Shown piece after piece: positions 48,669-53,378 of a stretch of 53,378 nucleotides of DNA. The stretch is taken from contig NZ_JACARO010000029.1 in assembly GCF_013386585.1 (NCBI RefSeq), forward strand, positions 1 to 53,378. Reading direction: 5' to 3'. Under the pieces are notes generated by a model. The model saw nothing but the letters and a program-made list of their open reading frames with translations. It did not search any database and was not told the origin of the DNA. Position 1 is the first letter of the stretch. Each line of letters begins with the position of its first letter. This DNA is from Pseudomonas sp. P7548 (GTDB lineage: Bacteria; Pseudomonadota; Gammaproteobacteria; Pseudomonadales; Pseudomonadaceae). Made by a program: the position numbers and the translations under genes.

Positions 48669-49277
48669 ATGCCTCACGCCGAAATTGCCGTCGCCAGCGC
48701 TCCCTCATTGACTGCCGTGCTATTTGGACTGAGTGGCTGCCTGGTGGATTTCGGTTCCCAGGCGCGCACCGACGCCCCCGCCCCCGATTCCCAAGCCACG
48801 CCCGGTGCCCTGGCCATCCTGCGTAGCCTCAAGGAGCAAGGCATCCCCTGTGCCTGGCTGGACGAGCTACCCGCCACAGTCACCACCCCACTGGCTGCCA
48901 CACTGCCCAAGTGGATTAAAGCCACTTCCCCCTCCGCTATCCGCTGGCCTGCTCCAAACGCCTGCTGGCAAGCCTTGATGGAACTGAATATCGAGCGCCT
49001 GGAAGGCTGCGTCCTGGTCAGCGGCGAGCCACGCTTGCTGCAAGCCGGCCTGAATGCCGGCTTGTGGACCATCGGCCTGGCGTCCTGTGGCTCCTTGTGC
49101 GGCCTGGCGCCCGAGCAATGGCAGGCACTCACCGAGCAACAACGCGAGCACAAGCGCGGCAAGGCCACCGTGGCGCTGTACGGACTGGGGGTTCATTCGG
49201 TGATCGATCACCTGGGTGAACTGGGCACCTGCCTGGCCGATATCAGCCGGCGCCAGCTCAAAGGCGAGAAGCCCTGA
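48669..49277 (+). CDS. HAD-like protein with degenerate active site
   Basis: A 202-aa protein with HAD-superfamily layout. Motif I should read F-D-x-D-G-T-L but here is FGLSGCLVDFGS, so both catalytic aspartates are replaced. The cap-like part is TPGALAILRSLKEQGIPCAWLDEL. Motif II region is GCVLVSGEPRLLQAGLNAGLWTIGL, with the usual D of GDTxxD-type motifs missing. The C-terminus resembles phosphonatase-type HADs (GLGVHSVIDHLGEL). It is probably catalytically inactive, with a binding or regulatory role. The ATG at 48669 has AGGGA upstream. Confidence 0.8.
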   Translation: MPHAEIAVASAPSLTAVLFGLSGCLVDFGSQARTDAPAPDSQATPGALAILRSLKEQGIPCAWLDELPATVTTPLAATLPKWIKATSPSAIRWPAPNACWQALMELNIERLEGCVLVSGEPRLLQAGLNAGLWTIGLASCGSLCGLAPEQWQALTEQQREHKRGKATVALYGLGVHSVIDHLGELGTCLADISRRQLKGEKP

Positions 49278-49387
49278 CACGGATCATGCACGCTCGGCGC
49301 CAGTGGATTAATCTACAGGTCAGCCCGTAGACCTTTCTCGGCGTGCCGTGGTCTATGCCAGTGCCTATCGATAAAAGGAAACACGTC

Positions 49388-49654
49388 ATGCCTGATCGCA
49401 AAAAACTGGAAGAACAGGTCGAAATCCTGCGCGGGCAGTTGGAACAGGAACCGCCGCTGTCGGAAGAAAAACGTGAAGCGCTGGAAGCCTTGATTGCCAA
49501 GTTTGAATTGCAGCTTGAACTCGAGCCGGCAACTCAAACGCCCAGCATCTCCGACGATGTGAACCAAGCCGCCATAGAATTCGACGCTGAGCACCCGGTC
49601 ATTTCCGGGACGTTGCGCAATATCATGATCACCTTGGGCAATATCGGCATCTGA
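49388..49654 (+). CDS. DUF4404 family protein
   Basis: An 88-aa acidic protein. The N-terminal 50 residues form a coiled coil (KLEEQVEILRGQLEQEPPLS, then KREALEALIAKFELQLELE). The C-terminus, FDAEHPVISGTLRNIMITLGNIGI, is the DUF4404 signature. The ATG at 49388 is preferred over one at 49343, which has no ribosome site. Such proteins are widespread in Pseudomonas; function is unknown. Confidence 0.88.
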   Translation: MPDRKKLEEQVEILRGQLEQEPPLSEEKREALEALIAKFELQLELEPATQTPSISDDVNQAAIEFDAEHPVISGTLRNIMITLGNIGI

Positions 49655-49700
49655 TCCCGATCAAACTCAACCGCAGACCTCAATGTGAGGGCTGGCCTTT

Positions 49701-49785
49701 GTGGGAGCTGGCTTGCCTGCGATAGCATCACCTCAGCGCAACTGAAAAAACGAGGTGTCTGCATCGCAGGCAAGCCAGCTCCCAC
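49701..49785. repeat. Inverted pair of REP elements (REPIN)
   Basis: GTGGGAGCTGGCTTGCCTGC with GATAGCA at 49701 is followed by the inverse copy GCATCGCAGGCAAGCCAGCT with CCCAC at 49761-49785, 33 bp apart. Two REPs in opposite orientation form the usual mobile doublet of P. fluorescens. It sits between convergent DUF4404 and queF genes. Confidence 0.93.
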
Positions 49786-49820
49786 ACAAGCCAGCCCCCA
49801 CAGTCAGTTTGGGGTGATGT

Positions 49821-50651
49821 TTATTGGCGAGCCAGGCGCACGTTCTGGAACGCCACATCCTCAGTGCTGCGGTACGGGTTGATATCCAACCCACCCCGGC
49901 GCACATACCGCGCATACACCGTCAACTTCTCCGGCTTCAGCAGGCGCTGCAGGTCGAGGAAGATCCGCTCCACACACTGCTCATGGAAGTCCGAGTGCTG
50001 GCGAAAGCTCACGATGTACTCGAGCAGGCTGGCGTGATCCAGTGCCGAACCACGGTACTCCACCACCACACTCCCCCAATCCGGCTGGCTGGTGACCGGG
50101 CAGTTGGATTTGAGCAGGTGGCTGTGCACGCTCTCCTCTACAACACGCGAATCATCGCAGCGCAGCAGTTCCGGGCGCGGATGTTCATAGCTGCTGACGT
50201 TGATATCCAGGTCGTCGATGCACACGCCCGGCAAGGCCATCACGCCTTCAGCCTCGATCTCGGCCAGTGTGCGAATACGCACGGTCACGGGCTTGCCGGC
50301 GGCTGCGCTGAGGTCAGTGCGCAGGGTGGCTTCCAGGCTCGCCGTGTCGGCGAATGCGGTCTGGTTCAGCGAGTTGAGGTACAGCTTGAAGGACTTGGAC
50401 TCGATGATGTTCGGCGAGTCGGCCGGTATGCTGAACTCGCCGATGGCCACCACCGGCTTGCCCGACGGCAGCAGCCAGGACAGTTCGAAGCAGTTCCAGA
50501 AATCCACACCCTTGTAAGGCAGGGTCTCGGCGCTCAGGCCCAGCTCGGCCCATTTGGCGGCGCGAGGGATCGGAAACAGCAACGACGGGGTGTAGGTGGA
50601 GATGTATTCACTGGACTTGCCCAGCGGCGAATGTTCGGCTGCGGGATGCAT
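49821..50651 (-). CDS. queF: NADPH-dependent 7-cyano-7-deazaguanine reductase
   Basis: A 276-aa bimodular (long-type) QueF, which reduces preQ0 to preQ1 in queuosine biosynthesis. The N-terminal half carries the Q-binding part ([18 protein letters not shown]). The C-terminal half carries the active site: catalytic Cys in [17 protein letters not shown] and the substrate-binding [15 protein letters not shown]. Length agrees with E. coli QueF. Note that it modifies tRNA, as dusA does, but the two are 9 kb apart and unlinked in regulation. Confidence 0.97.
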   Translation of the reverse strand: MHPAAEHSPLGKSSEYISTYTPSLLFPIPRAAKWAELGLSAETLPYKGVDFWNCFELSWLLPSGKPVVAIGEFSIPADSPNIIESKSFKLYLNSLNQTAFADTASLEATLRTDLSAAAGKPVTVRIRTLAEIEAEGVMALPGVCIDDLDINVSSYEHPRPELLRCDDSRVVEESVHSHLLKSNCPVTSQPDWGSVVVEYRGSALDHASLLEYIVSFRQHSDFHEQCVERIFLDLQRLLKPEKLTVYARYVRRGGLDINPYRSTEDVAFQNVRLARQ

Positions 50652-50720
50652 GGCGGAAACCTGGCTAAATAAACCGCGCCAGTCTACCAGCCTTTGCCCC
50701 CGCGCCTAAGCGCCGCCGGA

Positions 50721-51242
50721 TCAATCGACGTTGAGCTTGCCCACCATGCCCGCCTGGTAGTGCCCCGGGAGGTTGCAGGCAAACTCCAGGCCCGTGGCCT
50801 TGGTGAACGTCCAGGTCAGCTCGGCGGTTTTACCGGGCTCCACCAGCACGCTGTTGGGGTCATCATGCTTCATGCCGCCCATCTCACCGTGGCCCATGGC
50901 GCTGTGGTCCATTGTGCCCATGCCGGTGGCGGTGAGCATGCCACTGGCCTGCATCTGCAGCATTTCCTTCTGATGCTCGGCATGCATCGCCGCGTCGCCC
51001 AGGTTGAATTCGTGAAGCAACTGGCCTTTGTTGACCAGCACAAAGCGCACTGTTTCGCCGGCTTTTACGTCCAGGGACTTGGGCGAAAAGGAAATATCCT
51101 GCAGCGTCACTTCCACAGTGCGCGTGGCTTTATCGGCCGTTGCCGGCTGGCCAAACGAATACGTGTGGGCAGCGTCGGCAATCGCATCAACACTCAACGC
51201 CAACAGGCAACCCGCCAACAACAGGGGTGTACGCAACGCCAT
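50721..51242 (-). CDS. Secreted cupredoxin, copper-binding
   Basis: A 173-aa periplasmic protein with a Sec signal (LLLAGCLLALSVDAIADA, cut around ADA). A plastocyanin-like domain follows (TLQDISFSPKSLDVKAGETVRF). Copper ligands are the first His in LLHEFNL and the C-terminal Cys-His-Met of FACNLPGHYQAGM. An inserted Met/His-rich loop (MDHSAMGHGEMGGMKHD) would bind extra copper. The start at 51242 is chosen at the signal peptide. It is divergent from a CopR-type regulator, so it is probably copper-induced and works in copper tolerance or delivery. Confidence 0.92.
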   Translation of the reverse strand: MALRTPLLLAGCLLALSVDAIADAAHTYSFGQPATADKATRTVEVTLQDISFSPKSLDVKAGETVRFVLVNKGQLLHEFNLGDAAMHAEHQKEMLQMQASGMLTATGMGTMDHSAMGHGEMGGMKHDDPNSVLVEPGKTAELTWTFTKATGLEFACNLPGHYQAGMVGKLNVD

Positions 51243-51319
51243 CGCTCTTCTCCAAAAATGTATGACTGGCCAGGGGAGCACTCTAAGATTGCGCCGCTGC
51301 CAGCCAGCTGACTGCTAGA

Positions 51320-51333
51320 TTACAACTTTGTAA
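51320..51333. promoter_or_regulatory. Candidate cop box
   Basis: TTACAA-CT-TTGTAA, two 6-bp inverted arms, lies in the divergent region between the cupredoxin gene and the response regulator. This is the general form of metal-regulator (CopR/CusR) boxes. Confidence 0.6.
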
Positions 51334-51398
51334 GGTTGCGCCCCTACCCCGCCACCCACGGTATAAAGCCCGTCGTCACCCGTTGCCAAGAGTTGCCC

Positions 51399-52079
51399 AT
51401 GAAACTGCTGATCGTCGAAGACCAACCCAAGACCGGCCATTACCTGCGCCAGGGCCTGGCCGAGGCTGGCTTTACCACCGAACTGGTGGCCGACGGCATC
51501 ACGGGCCAGCACCTGGCGCTGACCGGCGACTTTGACCTGCTGATCCTCGACGTGATGCTGCCCGGCCGCGACGGCTGGCAAATTCTCCAGGCCGTGCGCA
51601 GTGCCGGCCTGGATATCCCGGTGCTGTTTCTCACCGCCCGCGACGCCGTGGAAGACCGCGTCCATGGCCTGGAACTGGGCGCCGACGACTACCTGGTCAA
51701 ACCCTTTGCCTTTTCCGAACTGCTCGCCCGGGTGCGCAGCCTGTTGCGCCGTGGCAGCAGCACGCCCCAGGAAACCGCACTGCAACTGGCTGACCTGCGC
51801 CTGGACCTGATCCGCCGCCGCGTGGAGCGCGACGGCCAACGCATCGACCTCACCGCCAAGGAATTTTCCCTGCTGGAACTGCTGTTGCGACGCCAGGGCG
51901 AGGTGCTGCCCAAATCGCTGATTGCCTCCCAGGTGTGGGACATGAACTTCGACAGCGACACCAACATCATCGAGGTTGCGATCCGCCGCCTGCGCCTGAA
52001 AGTCGATGACCACTATCCCAACAAACTGATCCATACGGTGCGCGGCATGGGCTATGTGCTGGAGGAGCGCCTCAATTGA
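51399..52079 (+). CDS. CopR/CusR-type response regulator
   Basis: A 226-aa OmpR-family regulator. The receiver domain has VEDQ, the phospho-acceptor in [14 protein letters not shown] and the Lys in [10 protein letters not shown]. The winged helix is [20 protein letters not shown], then [19 protein letters not shown] (typical of heavy-metal regulators CusR/CopR/IrlR) and the final VRGMGYVLE. The ATG at 51399 is used by family start. It should respond to periplasmic copper via the kinase that follows, and bind the palindrome upstream. Confidence 0.92.
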   Translation: MKLLIVEDQPKTGHYLRQGLAEAGFTTELVADGITGQHLALTGDFDLLILDVMLPGRDGWQILQAVRSAGLDIPVLFLTARDAVEDRVHGLELGADDYLVKPFAFSELLARVRSLLRRGSSTPQETALQLADLRLDLIRRRVERDGQRIDLTAKEFSLLELLLRRQGEVLPKSLIASQVWDMNFDSDTNIIEVAIRRLRLKVDDHYPNKLIHTVRGMGYVLEERLN

Positions 52080-53378
52080 TCAAGCGCCTGTCCCTGGCAA
52101 GCCGTCTGGCGCTGCTGTTTGCCGGCTGCACCGCCGTGGTGTCGCTGTTGGCAGGCGTGTTGTTCAACCACGCCAGCGAGGCGCACTTTATCGAGCTGGA
52201 CCAACAATTGCTCGACAGCAAGCTGGTAGCATTGCGCAGCACGTTGCAAGGGGTCGACTCCGCCGCGTCTTTCGCCGAGCGAGAAGCGCAATTGCGCACC
52301 GAACTCAACCGCCAACCAGACCTTGCCCTGCGCATCACTGCGGCCGGGAAACGCTGGTTCGACGGCGCGCCGGATGTCGCCCTGCCGACGGCGCCCGGCC
52401 TGCATAGCCTGCAAAATGCTGGCACCGACTATCGCGTCTACAACGCGCCATTGATCGCCGGCCAAGCCAACTCGCCGCAACTCACCCTGATGCTCGACAT
52501 CACCCACCACCAGCATTTCCTGCAACGCATGCAGCACCTGATCTGGCTCACCGTCGGCCTCTCGGCCCTGGCCACTGCACTGCTCGGCGCCTGGGCGGCG
52601 CGCAGTGGGCTGCGGCCCTTGCGGCGCATGGGCGAAGTGGCCGCCAGCGTGTCGGCCCATTCGCTGACTCAGCGCCTGCCGCAGCAGCAAATGCCCGCGG
52701 AACTGGCCGAATTGGCCCAAACCTTCAACGCCATGCTCGGCCGCCTGGACGATGCGTTCCAGCGCCTCTCGGCGTTCTCAGCCGACATCGCCCACGAACT
52801 GCGCACGCCGTTGTCGAACCTGCTGACCCAGACCCAGGTCATCCTCACCCAGCCACGCCCACTGGAGGATTACCGCGAAGCGCTGCACAGCAACCTCGAA
52901 GAGCTGCAATGGATGGCGCAGTTGGTCAATGACATGTTGTACCTGGCCAAGGCGGATCACGGCTTGCTGGTGCCCAAGCGCGAAACCTTGGCGCTGGAGG
53001 ATGAGGTCGATGCGCTGCTGGAGTTCTTCGCGCTGCTGGCGGAAGACGGGCACGTCAGCCTGGTACGCGAGGGCACTGCCCATACCACGGGCGATCGCGG
53101 GATGTTGCGCCGGGCATTGTCGAATCTGCTGGATAACGCGTTGCGGTTTACCCCGCCGGGCGGCGAAGTACGCGTGCGCTTGGAGGATGGGGTGAGGCTA
53201 TCGGTGGAGAACACCGGGGAAGGCATTCCCGCAGCACTGCTGCCGAGGTTGTTTGATCGGTTCTACCGGGCGGACCCGGCGCGCCGTGAAGGCAGCAGTG
53301 AGCATGCAGGATTGGGGTTGGCGATTACCCAATCGATCGTGCGGGCCCATGGGGGGAGGATTTTTTGTGAGTCTGGGG
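52076..53378 (+). CDS. CopS/CusS-type heavy-metal sensor kinase, cut by the window edge
   Basis: A frame open for 434 codons to the last base. The start is a TTG at 52076 that overlaps the regulator stop (AATTGATC); no ATG fits the conserved beginning [22 protein letters not shown], here a first transmembrane helix. A periplasmic sensor of about 130 residues is followed by a second helix ([21 protein letters not shown]) and a HAMP domain. The H-box is [16 protein letters not shown] and the N-box [14 protein letters not shown]. The G1 box VENTGEGIP and the F-box LFDRFYRAD are present; the G2 box [12 protein letters not shown] is near the edge. Only the last residues are missing. Confidence 0.9.
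   Translation, partial: MIKRLSLASRLALLFAGCTAVVSLLAGVLFNHASEAHFIELDQQLLDSKLVALRSTLQGVDSAASFAEREAQLRTELNRQPDLALRITAAGKRWFDGAPDVALPTAPGLHSLQNAGTDYRVYNAPLIAGQANSPQLTLMLDITHHQHFLQRMQHLIWLTVGLSALATALLGAWAARSGLRPLRRMGEVAASVSAHSLTQRLPQQQMPAELAELAQTFNAMLGRLDDAFQRLSAFSADIAHELRTPLSNLLTQTQVILTQPRPLEDYREALHSNLEELQWMAQLVNDMLYLAKADHGLLVPKRETLALEDEVDALLEFFALLAEDGHVSLVREGTAHTTGDRGMLRRALSNLLDNALRFTPPGGEVRVRLEDGVRLSVENTGEGIPAALLPRLFDRFYRADPARREGSSEHAGLGLAITQSIVRAHGGRIFCESG

Noticed and set aside
1..53378. tRNA genes, rRNA genes, CRISPR arrays and insertion sequences
   Set aside because: I looked for cloverleaf ends, regular spaced repeats and transposase genes and saw none. The att site is inside dusA, not a tRNA gene.

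Overview
The window is a stretch of a GC-rich Pseudomonas chromosome, most likely of the P. fluorescens group, interrupted by an apparently complete P2/phiCTX-type prophage. The Pseudomonas call rests on REP elements, QueF, the HsbR-HsbA pair, a PilZ protein, MlaA and a CopRS-type copper system. The prophage sits in the 5' end of dusA (tRNA-dihydrouridine synthase). A 31-bp identical core occurs at 1143-1173 (attL) and 39472-39502 (attR), so the excised circle would be 38,329 bp. The host dusA start is stranded at attL as a 22-codon fragment. At attR the phage supplies a new start and upstream DNA, so dusA remains an intact 336-codon gene.

Left flank (1-1142): an edge-truncated lipoprotein gene (-), an M91/NleD-like zinc metallopeptidase (+) and the dusA 5' stub.

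Prophage (1143-39502), left to right: integrase arm-type repeats; an AT-rich membrane protein of unknown function (-); a 1.2-kb gene-poor stretch with nine GTTAG/CTAAC pentamers and a possible cos region; a LexA-controlled pair (coiled-coil protein plus SRAP/YedK abasic-site protein); an AT-rich Schlafen AlbA_2 gene; the packaging and capsid genes Q-P (-) and O-N-M-L-X (+); the lysis block (two holin-like proteins, muramidase endolysin, nested spanins); R-S; an inverted AT-rich DUF2971 gene; V-W-J-I-H-G (baseplate and fibre); FI-FII-E(E')-T-U-D (tail); the switch region with repressor, Cro/Cox-like protein, CII-like protein and Ogr; a toprim-primase/helicase; a run of small early genes, three of which share a hairpin leader; a Dam-like methylase; a PrtN-family protein; and the tyrosine integrase. 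Three TGTA-N11-TACA sites precede the O/P, V and FI operons and are the likely targets of the Ogr activator. The T6G frameshift signal of P2 gene E is conserved.

Right flank (39503-53378): the rest of dusA, a LysR regulator divergent from an M20 peptidase and an MHS-type MFS transporter, transaldolase, hsbR-hsbA, a PilZ protein, mlaA, a HAD-like protein lacking its catalytic aspartates, a DUF4404 protein, queF, a cupredoxin, and a CopR/CopS-type two-component pair running off the window.

Most unusual observations: (1) three early phage genes share a hairpin leader whose stems covary around a fixed CTGCAA loop; (2) a 54-aa minus-strand gene resembles the C-terminal tail of the phage repressor; (3) four accessory genes of unknown role occupy insertion points between conserved P2 modules; (4) a three-fold 10-bp direct repeat marks the lytic/lysogenic control region. 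All family assignments come from reading motifs and gene order; no database search was possible.
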